Shown: positions 9,421 to 17,137 of the stretch, piece by piece
How the letters are laid out: every line of letters begins with the position of its first letter
How positions within the stretch are numbered: position 1 is the first letter of the stretch
Assembly: GCA_903859155.1 (NCBI GenBank)
Contig: CAIOLO010000126.1
Coordinates: 1 to 64,000 of the forward strand
Length of the DNA stretch: 64,000 nt
Source: an uncultured beta proteobacterium
GTDB lineage: Bacteria; Pseudomonadota; Gammaproteobacteria; Burkholderiales; SG8-39
Direction of reading: 5' to 3'
Notes under the pieces: generated by a model
Database searches by the model: none
What the model was told of the DNA's origin: nothing
Seen by the model: the letters and a program-made list of their open reading frames with translations, nothing else
Position numbers and translations under genes: made by a program

Positions 9421-9792
9421 ATGCAAGGTCCCGAGAGCCACTATCAGGAATATCTCGCCAAGGGCGAATTCCGCATCCAGCGCTGTGACGCCTGCAACAG
9501 CCATGTGTTCTATCCGCGCCTGCTCTGTCCTCATTGCGGCTCATCTGCCCTTAAATGGATAGTGCCCTCGGGAGCGGGCACGGTGTATTCGACCACGGTG
9601 ATGCGCAGGCGTCCCGAAGCGGGAGGCGACTACAACGTCTGCCTGGTCGATCTCGAAGAGGGACCACGCCTGATGAGCCGCGTCGATGGCCCGCCGCCGG
9701 CCGCAATAGGGATCGGCATGCGGGTGAAAGCGCGGATCGCAGGCGGCGGCGATGCCGGTTTTTTTGTCGTATTTGAACCGGTGGGGAACTGA
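9421..9792 (+). CDS. DUF35 OB-fold / zinc-ribbon protein
   Basis: Small 123-residue protein with an N-terminal rubredoxin-like zinc ribbon (Cys pairs in RCDACNSH and LCPHCGSS, about residues 20-41), then an OB-fold domain (DUF35_N / DUF35). Such proteins bind thiolase-fold partners and channel acyl-CoA. The clear ribosome site GAAAAGGAG sits just before the ATG. Its stop is one base before the thiolase-like start, so the two are surely coupled. A role as scaffold for the neighbouring enzyme is known for the family and inferred here. Confidence 0.88.
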   Translation: MQGPESHYQEYLAKGEFRIQRCDACNSHVFYPRLLCPHCGSSALKWIVPSGAGTVYSTTVMRRRPEAGGDYNVCLVDLEEGPRLMSRVDGPPPAAIGIGMRVKARIAGGGDAGFFVVFEPVGN

Positions 9793-9793
9793 G

Positions 9794-10942
9794 ATGGCTT
9801 CGAACAATTTGCGGGGGCAGACGGCAGCGGTGGGTGTGGGTCTGTCGGATTTCGGCGATGTGCCCGGATTCACCCATTTCGAGCTGATGGCGCAGGCGGT
9901 AGAGCGGGCGCTGGCGGATGCCGGCCTCAAGAAAGCGGATGTCGACGGCGTGTTTGCCACGCTCGAGCCGTCAAACCTTCCGGTGGTGGCGGTGTGCGAA
10001 TACCTCGGCATCCGTCCCAAGGTGATGGAAGGGACGATGATAGGCGGATCGTCATTCGTGAATTATCTGCAATGGGCGGCCCTGGCCTTGCAGGCTGGCC
10101 TGTGCGAAGTGGCGCTCATCACCTATGGCAGCAATTCGCGCAGCGGCAAGCGCAAGCCCGGCGGCGCAGTGCCCATTCCTTATGAAGGCGCATACGACGC
10201 GCGTCTGGTCACGGCATATGCCCTGGCGACCGCCCGGCACATGCACCAGTACGGCACCACGCGCGCGCAATTGGCGGAGATTCCCGTGGCCGCCCGCGCC
10301 TGGGCGCGCCTGAACCCCAAGGCGACCCAGCGGGGGCCTTTGAGCATCGAGGACGTGATCCGTTCGCGCATGGTGAGCGATCCGCTCACCGTCGCCGATT
10401 GCTGCCTGATCAGCGACGGCGCGGGCGCGGTGATCATGACCCGCGCGGACCGCGCCAAATATCTACCCCGGAAGCCGGCGTACCTGCTCGGTGTCGCGGC
10501 GGAAACCTCGCACCTGGGCATTGCGCAGATGGCCGACCTCACGGTCACCGCCGCGGCGCAATCGGGACCGCGCGCTTTTTCGATGGCGGGCCTCGCGCCG
10601 AAAGATGTCGATGTGCTGTCGCTCTACGACGCTTTTTCGATCAATACCCTCCTGTTCCTGGAAGACCTGGGCTTTTGCAGCAAAGGCGAAGGCGGTGCGT
10701 TCGTCAGCGGCGGCAACATCGCTCCCGGCGGAAAATTGCCGGTCAATACCAACGGCGGCGGCTTGTCCTGCATGCACCCGGGAATGTACGGCGTGTTCAC
10801 CATCATCGAAACGGTGACCCAGCTTCGCGGCGACGCGGGGGAGCGGCAGGTAAAGGACCCGAAGGTCGGACTGGCGCACGGAAACGGCGGCAGCCTTTCC
10901 ACGCAGGTCACATCGCTTTTCGGGACGGAAGAGACCCTCTGA
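9794..10942 (+). CDS. Thiolase-fold protein lacking the nucleophilic Cys (SCPx/Ltp2-like)
   Basis: Thiolase-superfamily protein of 382 residues, nearest in pattern to SCPx/archaeal-type thiolases and Ltp2 aldolases. The N-terminal nucleophile position reads MIGGSSFVNYL (84-88 GGSSF), with no cysteine. The C-terminal His is kept (His328 in SCMHPGMYG). A Tyr is found in SLYDAF (Tyr278), as in Ltp2-type retro-aldolases. Claisen condensation by the usual Cys mechanism is unlikely; retro-aldol cleavage of a beta-hydroxyacyl-CoA is a better guess. It is tightly coupled to the DUF35 gene. Start 9794 is chosen because the longer frame (9752) overlaps DUF35. Confidence 0.85.
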   Translation: MASNNLRGQTAAVGVGLSDFGDVPGFTHFELMAQAVERALADAGLKKADVDGVFATLEPSNLPVVAVCEYLGIRPKVMEGTMIGGSSFVNYLQWAALALQAGLCEVALITYGSNSRSGKRKPGGAVPIPYEGAYDARLVTAYALATARHMHQYGTTRAQLAEIPVAARAWARLNPKATQRGPLSIEDVIRSRMVSDPLTVADCCLISDGAGAVIMTRADRAKYLPRKPAYLLGVAAETSHLGIAQMADLTVTAAAQSGPRAFSMAGLAPKDVDVLSLYDAFSINTLLFLEDLGFCSKGEGGAFVSGGNIAPGGKLPVNTNGGGLSCMHPGMYGVFTIIETVTQLRGDAGERQVKDPKVGLAHGNGGSLSTQVTSLFGTEETL

Positions 10943-10959
10943 CATTGTCGTGCAGACCT

Positions 10960-10987
10960 GTTTGATGGCGCGGCATCGCCATCAAAC
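10960..10987. terminator. Hairpin between convergent genes
   Basis: Perfect 11-bp stem GTTTGATGGCG / CGCCATCAAAC with a 6-base loop, 17 bases after the thiolase-like stop. A short T-rich run (TTCTTTT) follows at about 10999-11006. It is probably the terminator of the hydratase-DUF35-thiolase operon and may serve both strands. Confidence 0.6.
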
Positions 10988-11079
10988 GGGGGCAGGCCAT
11001 TCTTTTAGGACCACGCGGCCAAAAGCTCGCCGCGCTGCTTCCAACAGCCGGCGCAAGATTTATGCGACGGCGGTTTAAT

Positions 11080-13125
11080 CTAATCGATCTCTTCCTGCGG
11101 CTTGTGCGCGGCCGCGAGTTTCTGCTGCAACTGCGCCGGGGCCGGTTCGTAGTGGTTGAACTCCAGGGTATAGGCGCCTTCGCCTGAAGTCAGCGATTTC
11201 AGACGCGCCGGAAAATTCTCAAGTTCGGACAGCGGCACCTGCGCTGTGATGCGGCTCACCCCCGGGCGCACCAGTTCGGTGCCGCGCAGGTGCGCGCGGC
11301 GTGAGCCAAGATCCCCTGCGACGTCCCCGATGTGGGCATCGGCGACGGTCGCTTCGAGGTTAACCACCGGTTCCAGGATCAACGGGCGTGCCCGTGACAA
11401 TGCATCGATGAACGCCTTGCGGCCTGCCGACACGAAAGCGACTTCCTTGGAGTCCACCGGATGGCTCTTGCCGTCGTAGACGGTGACGCGCAGATCCTGG
11501 ATCGGATAGCCGGCGAGGTAGCCCGATTCCAGTACCGCGCGAACTCCCTTTTCCACCGCAGGAATGAACGCCGTGGGAATGACCCCGCCTTTGACTTCGT
11601 CGACAAATTCGAATCCACCGCCGCGCATCAGGGGCTCAATGCGCAGGAACACTTCGCCGAACTGGCCGGCGCCACCGGTCTGTTTTTTATGGCGCGAATG
11701 GCCCTGTGCTTTCGAGGCCACGGTTTCGCGAAAAGGAATGCTGGGCGGGCGCGTGTCGACCTCGAGCTTGTGCTGGGCGGCCATGCGCTCGAGCAGCGTC
11801 TTCAGGTGCAGTTCACCCAGGCCGCGGATCACCGTTTCGTTCGCCTGGGCGTCGCGCTCGACGTGAAAGCAAGGGTCTTCGGCGACAAAGCGGTGCAGCA
11901 CGTCGGAGAGTTTCTGTTCATCGCCATGCTTTTTGGGCAGCAGCGTCAGCCCGAACACCGATGCCGGGAAGTCGAGTGGTTGCGCATGGATGTGCGCATC
12001 CTCGGCAGCGTCATGCAGCACCTGGTCAAAATGCAGTTCCTCGACCTTGCTCACCGCACAGATATCGCCCGGCAGGGCTTCCTCCAGCGCAATCTGCTGT
12101 TTGCCGCGCAGCATCCACAGATGCCCGGGCTTGAAGGCCTTGCGTGCGTCGCCGGCATAGAGTTGCATGTTGGGGGTCACGCGTCCCTGGTGGACGCGAA
12201 ACACACCGACCCGGCCGATAAAGGGATCGATCTCCACCTTGAATACATGCGCCAGCACATGGCGCCCCGGATCGGGTACGGCCTCGATCACCGCGGTTGT
12301 CGCGCCGCCGAGGCTCACGTAGCGCGGCGGGTTGCCTTCGGTCGGATTGGGCAGCAGGCGCACAATGACCTGCAGCAGTTCGGCCACCCCGGCGCCGGTC
12401 GTGGCCGAAGTGAATACCACCGGGATCAGGTGCCCTTCGCGCAGCGCACGCTCGAATGGCTCGTGCAGTTGCTCCGGCGCCACCTCTCCCTGTTCGAGGT
12501 ACAGGGCCATCAGCTTCTCGTCCACCTCCACTACCTGGTCGACCAGTTCCCGGTGGGCCTGCTCCACCGAGGAGAAGTCGGATTCGCCGGCCGGCGCGAA
12601 AAAACAGTCCGAGACGCGGGTCGCGCCGCCGGCCGGAAGGTTGATAGGCAGGCATTCCTTGCCGAAAGTCTCGCGGATGCGCGCGAGCAGGGCGGGGAGG
12701 TCCACATGCTCGGCGTCGATGCGGTTGATCACGATGATCCGGTCCAGGCCCATGCGTTCGGCCCAATGCATCATTCGCTGTGTCATCAGCTCGATGCCAT
12801 TCTGGGCATTGATGACGATCGCAGCAGTCTCGACCGCACTCAGCGCAGGCAGGGCATGGCCGACAAAGTCGGGATAGCCGGGCGTATCCAGCAGATGTAT
12901 CCGGGTGTCCTGCGCCTCGAAACTCGCCACGGCCAGCTTGAGCGAATGACGCAGTTGCTTCTCCAGCGGCAGGTAATCGCAGACCGTATTGCCGCGCTCG
13001 ACGCTGCCGGCGCTGGGAATCGCGCCGGCGGCCGCCAGCAGCGCCTCGGCCAGGCTGGTTTTGCCGCAGCCCGCTTGACCGACCAGCGCGAGGGTGCGAA
13101 GGTTCTTGATGGACACTTTGCTCAT
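11080..13125 (-). CDS. Elongation factor G paralogue (EF-G-like translational GTPase)
   Basis: Translational GTPase of 681 residues with EF-G architecture: G domain, domain II and domains III-V. The P-loop GQAGCGKTS is near residue 16 and the G4 motif is NRID. The G3 motif reads DTPGYPDF, so the catalytic His of EF-G/EF-Tu is Tyr. The switch I Thr region (RGITI in canonical EF-G) is replaced by NTVCDYLPLEK. These traits match the EF-G-2-like paralogues rather than fusA. The gene stands alone, away from any ribosomal-protein operon. Start 13125 has GGGGAGA upstream; a TTG at 13140 is less likely. Confidence 0.85.
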   Translation of the reverse strand: MSKVSIKNLRTLALVGQAGCGKTSLAEALLAAAGAIPSAGSVERGNTVCDYLPLEKQLRHSLKLAVASFEAQDTRIHLLDTPGYPDFVGHALPALSAVETAAIVINAQNGIELMTQRMMHWAERMGLDRIIVINRIDAEHVDLPALLARIRETFGKECLPINLPAGGATRVSDCFFAPAGESDFSSVEQAHRELVDQVVEVDEKLMALYLEQGEVAPEQLHEPFERALREGHLIPVVFTSATTGAGVAELLQVIVRLLPNPTEGNPPRYVSLGGATTAVIEAVPDPGRHVLAHVFKVEIDPFIGRVGVFRVHQGRVTPNMQLYAGDARKAFKPGHLWMLRGKQQIALEEALPGDICAVSKVEELHFDQVLHDAAEDAHIHAQPLDFPASVFGLTLLPKKHGDEQKLSDVLHRFVAEDPCFHVERDAQANETVIRGLGELHLKTLLERMAAQHKLEVDTRPPSIPFRETVASKAQGHSRHKKQTGGAGQFGEVFLRIEPLMRGGGFEFVDEVKGGVIPTAFIPAVEKGVRAVLESGYLAGYPIQDLRVTVYDGKSHPVDSKEVAFVSAGRKAFIDALSRARPLILEPVVNLEATVADAHIGDVAGDLGSRRAHLRGTELVRPGVSRITAQVPLSELENFPARLKSLTSGEGAYTLEFNHYEPAPAQLQQKLAAAHKPQEEID

Positions 13126-13455
13126 CGCCGATCTCCCCAATCAAATTGAATCCAACCGCCTGAGGAAATTCTAGGAGGTCCTTCAGCGCGAGACATTGAG
13201 CTAGAACAAGGAACCGGGCATCGAATAGCGCGAGCGCCGCCGACGCCAGCGGCAACCCACGAGGCAAGAAACGCAGCACCCCGGCTTGATCATGGCTATC
13301 CCCCCCCCGGGATTGAAGCGGCATATACACTACCAGGGGTAGACAAGGGGAGTGCGGAATCCTGTCCGCCTGCCCATGCCGAATTTGTGAAGGGAATCTG
13401 GACTGATGTTTGACCGCCTACCGTCCGGGCATGATGCCGCCGGCGAAAAGAAGTG
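13126..13455. other. 330-base divergent intergenic region
   Basis: Non-coding stretch between the divergent EF-G paralogue and the b561-like gene, so promoters in both directions are expected. It contains a run of C (CCCCCCCCGGG near 13303-13313). I found no convincing -35/-10 pair, hairpin or RNA motif. Confidence 0.5.
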
Positions 13456-14250
13456 ATGCTCGAATCCGCGTTTGCCACCTGGCAATGGCTCATGTCGCCG
13501 ATCAGCGGTGCGAGCGTCCATGTCGTGGATTTCGGCACTTCATGGCACGCGCGCCTGATGGTCCTGGGCTGGGCGATTCTGCTCCCGGTGGGGATACTGC
13601 TGGTGCGATTCTACAAAGTCACCCCCGGCCAGGACTGGCCCCGGCGGCTCGACAATCCATTCTGGTTTCGCAGCCATCGCGCATTTGAATATGCGGCGGG
13701 CGTGCTGATGCTTGCGGCACTGGCGCTGATTCTGTTCGCGTCGCCGGCGAACTCGCCGTGGGGCAGGTTTCACGCCTATGCGGGCTGGACGCTGGTTATA
13801 TTTGGGTGGATACAGTTGCTGGGCTCCCATCTGCGCGGCACCATGGGTGGTCCGGTGGAACCCTTCACCCGCAACAGGCGGCCGCCGGAGCAATGGCGCG
13901 GTGACCACTTCGATATGAGCCGCAAGCGCGTGGTCTTTGAATATGTGCACAAAATACTTGGCTACGGGCTGCTGGCGCTGTCGGTGCTGACGCTGCTGAG
14001 CGGTTTGGCCGCGGCCGATGCACTGCGTTGGATGTGGATTGTCATCGCAGCTTGGTGGCTGGCCATGGCAGCAGTATTTGCCTTGCTCCAGCGGCAGGGA
14101 CGGGCGCTTGATTGCTACCAGGCCATCTGGGGCGTAGATCCCGATCTGCCGGGGAATCAAAGGCAGCCGATCGGCTGGGGCATCCGCCGCTATACCCCGG
14201 AGACTCTTGCCCGTGCGCCCTGGCCCCGGCGCCCGAGCGCCGGAAATTAG
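13456..14250 (+). CDS. Cytochrome b561-like membrane protein
   Basis: Integral membrane protein of about 264 residues with five to six hydrophobic segments. Histidines near the helix ends (in SWHARLM, RSHRAFEY, RFHAYAGW, LGSHLRG and EYVHKILGY) are placed like the haem ligands of cytochrome b561 / ferric-reductase-like proteins. It probably carries electrons across the inner membrane. The start is ATG 13456, or the GTG directly before it (13453). It converges on a PII-like gene. Substrate or partner is not evident. Confidence 0.7.
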   Translation: MLESAFATWQWLMSPISGASVHVVDFGTSWHARLMVLGWAILLPVGILLVRFYKVTPGQDWPRRLDNPFWFRSHRAFEYAAGVLMLAALALILFASPANSPWGRFHAYAGWTLVIFGWIQLLGSHLRGTMGGPVEPFTRNRRPPEQWRGDHFDMSRKRVVFEYVHKILGYGLLALSVLTLLSGLAAADALRWMWIVIAAWWLAMAAVFALLQRQGRALDCYQAIWGVDPDLPGNQRQPIGWGIRRYTPETLARAPWPRRPSAGN

Positions 14251-14275
14251 GCTGGGAAAGGGGGGCGCACGCCCC
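14226..14275. terminator. Paired hairpins at convergent gene ends
   Basis: Two stems are found. CCGGCGC / GCGCCGG with a CCGA loop (14226-14243) overlaps the end of the b561-like gene. GGGGC / GCCCC with a GCAC loop (14262-14275) lies just after the stop. No long T-run follows. It is a candidate bidirectional terminator. Confidence 0.4.
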
Positions 14276-14291
14276 TGGTCCGGCGCTATTT

Positions 14292-14591
14292 CTAGACGAT
14301 CTGATCTAGCGGCATCTGGAACAGCCGGATATGGTCTGTCGCACGCGGAATTTCCTGATTCGCAATCTGGATGCCACGTATCAATGCCGCGAGCGGCGCA
14401 TCGTTCTCGAACGCGATCATGGTCACCGAATTGGTGCTCGGATACGCGCCTGAACCCAGGTGCGGCTCGGTGCCGTGCCCCTTGCCCTTGACGTTGTCCC
14501 AACTGGTGAAATAGTCGATTTCGTTAGCCTTCAGGATCTGCGTGAGCCGATCGTTGAAAAAGCTGTTGCAGACGACAAATGCCATTTTCAT
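14292..14591 (-). CDS. PII-like superfamily protein (PG0541-type)
   Basis: Protein of 99 residues that reads like a PII-fold (ferredoxin-like) small trimeric protein of the transporter-associated type. It opens with a beta strand MAFVVCN, has a helix, then a T-loop-like segment with GKGHGTEPHLG, and ends with a strand-helix-strand. There is no Tyr-uridylylation motif. The ATG at 14591 is preceded by AAGGGTAG. Such proteins regulate or accompany membrane transporters, but the only nearby membrane gene is the convergent b561-like one. The family call is moderately sure; the role is unknown. Confidence 0.6.
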   Translation of the reverse strand: MKMAFVVCNSFFNDRLTQILKANEIDYFTSWDNVKGKGHGTEPHLGSGAYPSTNSVTMIAFENDAPLAALIRGIQIANQEIPRATDHIRLFQMPLDQIV

Positions 14592-14852
14592 GCTGCGCTA
14601 CCCTTGAACATTGCCAGTCTGTGAGTATAACTGCGCCTTGCGAACCGGAAGAATCATCCCCGCCGACTCAATGTTCAACAAAGTTGCACTTCGTATTTGA
14701 ACGCGGGACAGCCTTCCCGGCATTTGGGTTTATCCGAAAATCCCATCAGCAAATTACCCGCGGCCGTTGCGTGCAATTGAGGCGAAGTGCTACATTGCGG
14801 AAAAAATGCGTCCTGGGCGTCAGGATTCACGAAAATAACGAGGAGAAATGCC

Positions 14853-15500
14853 ATGCACGGAAATACCAAAATAAAGAAGATGCTTTGGACTCTGCCTGCG
14901 GCCGCTCTGGTCATCGGCGCTGCTGCTGCGCGGGCCCAGGAGGCGGTGCCCGCCATCCCCGCACCTGCGACGGTAACGCTGGAGGCGAAAAACAGCGTGC
15001 TGCTGATCCTCGATATCAGCAGCGCCATCTGCCAGCCCAATCCTGCCTGCATTGCCACCGTGCCGGCAATTGCCGCGCTGCTCAAGAAGGCGCGCGATGC
15101 GAAAGTGCCGGTGGTGTACTCGACGACGGTCAACCCCGCCGGCCCGCCTCCGATTCTCGCCGCCGTTGCCCCCTTGGCGGGCGAACCGACGGTGGTTGCG
15201 CGTGCCGACAAATTCATCGATACCAATCTTGAGGAATTGTTGAAGCAGCGCAATGCCACCACCCTGGTGGTCGTTGGCAGCGCGGCCAACGGCGCGGTGC
15301 TGTACACGTCGTTTCACGCCAATGTGAGGGGCTTTACGGTGGTCGTTGCCGAAGACGGCATTTCCAGCGGAGTGCCTTTCAACACGACCGTGGCGCGCTA
15401 TCAGTTGTTGAACCAGCCCGGTTTTCAGAACTCGGCCAACAAACCGCTGGCCGAGCGCATGGTCACGCTCAGCAAAAGCGATCTGGTCACCTTCAAGTAA
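14853..15500 (+). CDS. Exported isochorismatase-fold protein without catalytic Cys
   Basis: Isochorismatase-like (cysteine hydrolase) fold of 215 residues, preceded by a signal peptide ending near ARA-Q (residue 28). The family triad is Asp-Lys-Cys. Asp54 (LLILDIS) and Lys120 (ADKF) are present, but the Cys position in GSAANGAVLYT is Ala148. Classical nucleophilic hydrolysis therefore looks impossible, although the fold is intact. Start 14853 has CGAGGAGA upstream. The protein is predicted periplasmic. It is followed by a convergent Bug gene. It may bind rather than hydrolyse a small amide or ester (inference). Confidence 0.82.
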   Translation: MHGNTKIKKMLWTLPAAALVIGAAAARAQEAVPAIPAPATVTLEAKNSVLLILDISSAICQPNPACIATVPAIAALLKKARDAKVPVVYSTTVNPAGPPPILAAVAPLAGEPTVVARADKFIDTNLEELLKQRNATTLVVVGSAANGAVLYTSFHANVRGFTVVVAEDGISSGVPFNTTVARYQLLNQPGFQNSANKPLAERMVTLSKSDLVTFK

Positions 15501-15544
15501 GGGCCGTACTGGGAATTCCCGGAATTCCGCACGCGCGCTAGCAA

Positions 15545-15571
15545 TGGCATATCCCGACACAGGATATGCCA
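15545..15571. terminator. Hairpin between convergent genes
   Basis: Perfect 10-bp inverted repeat TGGCATATCC / GGATATGCCA with a 7-base loop, between the isochorismatase-like gene and the Bug gene on the other strand. It has no U-tract. A GGGAATTCCC palindrome lies just upstream (near 15511-15525). Confidence 0.5.
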
Positions 15572-15589
15572 GGCGCAGTTCAGCCAGGG

Positions 15590-16561
15590 TCATTCGGTTG
15601 GCTGTATCCCGGCGGACTTGACGATGCGGCCGACCAGATCGGTCTGGCGCTTGATCAGGGCCGCGAATTCTTCGGGCGTATTACCCAGTGCATTGAATCC
15701 CGCGGCATTGATTTTCGCCTTGACCTCGGGATCGTTCATCGCCTTGATGGTGTCATCATGGATGCGGCGCAGCACCGCTGCGGGCAGGTTTGCCGGCCCC
15801 AGCAGTCCGGTCCAGGATGGTGCCTGCTCGAAGCCGGGTACCTGCTCTCCCATCGTCATCACTTCCGGCCAGGATGCGAAGCGGTTGGGGTTGACGATGG
15901 CCAGCACCTTGAGCTTTCCGGCCTTGACCATGGGCGCGGCGGGGGCGGAAAGGTTGAATGCGATCGGAATGGTCCCTGACACCACGTCGCGCAGCGCATC
16001 GTTGAGCGCTTTATAGGGTACGTGCACCAGGTTGATGCCGGTGAGCATCTTGAGTTGTTCGCCGGAAAGGTGGTGGGTGGAGCCGATACCCGAGGTCGCA
16101 TAGGAATACTTGCCCGGATCGCGCCTGGCCAGGTCCACCAGTTCCTTCACATTGTTGGCTGCAAATGCAGGATGCGCCACCACCACGATGGTCGGCTCTC
16201 CCAGCGTGGTGATGGGCGTGAAGTCCTTTACCGGATCGAATGGATTGCTCCTGGCCAGGTGCACGCGTATCACCTGGGTGTTGGGCGTGGCACCGAACAG
16301 GGTGTAGCCGTCCGGCGCGGAGCGCGCCACGGCTTCAGCGGCCACCACGCCGCCGGCGCCAGCCCGGTTTTCGATGACAACAGACTGGCCCAGGTTGGTG
16401 CTCATTCCCGCGGCGACGATGCGCAACAGCGCATCGCCACCGCTGCCGGCAACAAACTCCGTCACCATGCGCACCGGTTTTGCGGGAAAGCCCTGCGCGC
16501 AGACAATCTGCGCCGCGAGCAATGTGCCCAATGCGATAAGTACCCTGGCCGTGCATTGCAT
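15590..16561 (-). CDS. Bug/TctC-family periplasmic substrate-binding protein
   Basis: Third Bug-type binding protein, 323 residues. The signal peptide ends near IVCAQ; landmarks are VTEFVAGSGGDA, IENRAGAGGV and SAPDGYTLFG. Start 16561 has AGGAGTC eight bases upstream; the frame runs on to 16942 through the Rid gene region, but that is an artefact. Close in pattern to the next Bug gene (17138-18121): both share VAGSGGDAL and a TPN motif after GYT. It is probably an operon with the Rid-family gene 43 bases upstream. Confidence 0.92.
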   Translation of the reverse strand: MQCTARVLIALGTLLAAQIVCAQGFPAKPVRMVTEFVAGSGGDALLRIVAAGMSTNLGQSVVIENRAGAGGVVAAEAVARSAPDGYTLFGATPNTQVIRVHLARSNPFDPVKDFTPITTLGEPTIVVVAHPAFAANNVKELVDLARRDPGKYSYATSGIGSTHHLSGEQLKMLTGINLVHVPYKALNDALRDVVSGTIPIAFNLSAPAAPMVKAGKLKVLAIVNPNRFASWPEVMTMGEQVPGFEQAPSWTGLLGPANLPAAVLRRIHDDTIKAMNDPEVKAKINAAGFNALGNTPEEFAALIKRQTDLVGRIVKSAGIQPTE

Positions 16562-16604
16562 AAATTGACTCCTGTCTAGGTTGAATAAATCCCGCTGCGA
16601 CCGA

Positions 16605-16991
16605 TTACACTTTGGCGGCGATGGCTTCGATCTCCACCATGTATTCGGGTGTCGCCAGCGAAGTGATGCACAACAGCGTCGCGGTGGGGCGGTGCTCGCC
16701 AAGCACACGCTTGCGTGCCGCGGAAGTCTTGGCCAGATATTCCGGTTTGGTGACAAAGGTCTGCACTTTGACCAGGTCCGTATAGCCCATGCCGGCCTCC
16801 GCAAGGATGGCGCCGATGCGCTGCCAGACAATATCGATCTGTTCGTCAAAGGTATCGGGAACCGTGCCGTCCATGCGGCCAGGCGTCTGTCCGGCGATGA
16901 ACAGCATGCGCGCATTGGCAGGCACCAGCATGCCGTGCACATAGCTGCCCGAGGGTGCGGGTATGGACTGCGGGGTCAGGATTTCGATCAT
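16605..16991 (-). CDS. Rid (YjgF/YER057c/UK114) family protein, Arg-less
   Basis: Rid-family protein of 128 residues, a small trimeric fold. It ends with the family signature VEIEAIA. The Arg that binds the imine carboxylate in RidA (in a P-A-R-T context) is missing: the segment reads HRPTATLLCIT. Canonical 2-aminoacrylate deaminase activity is unlikely, and it fits one of the Rid subfamilies of unknown substrate. Start 16991 has GGAGG six bases upstream. It lies between two Bug genes in the same direction. Confidence 0.85.
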   Translation of the reverse strand: MIEILTPQSIPAPSGSYVHGMLVPANARMLFIAGQTPGRMDGTVPDTFDEQIDIVWQRIGAILAEAGMGYTDLVKVQTFVTKPEYLAKTSAARKRVLGEHRPTATLLCITSLATPEYMVEIEAIAAKV

Positions 16992-17137
16992 GCTCGCCTC
17001 CGGGTTGAATTGCGTAGATTGCATTGACAAGAACGATAAAACACGTGCATTCGCAGGAAGTTTGTATCTCGTTTTCTATATATCAGGCAGCCATCACAAG
17101 GGAAAAATGGCATTCCCGTGGCAGGTCGGGCCGTCGA

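Noticed and set aside
11461-13149. 562-residue plus-strand open frame
   Set aside because: Antisense to the EF-G paralogue; no family signal.
16562-16942. N-terminal extension of the Bug gene through the Rid gene
   Set aside because: A signal peptide and a ribosome site at 16561 fix the start; the extension overlaps the Rid gene on the same strand.
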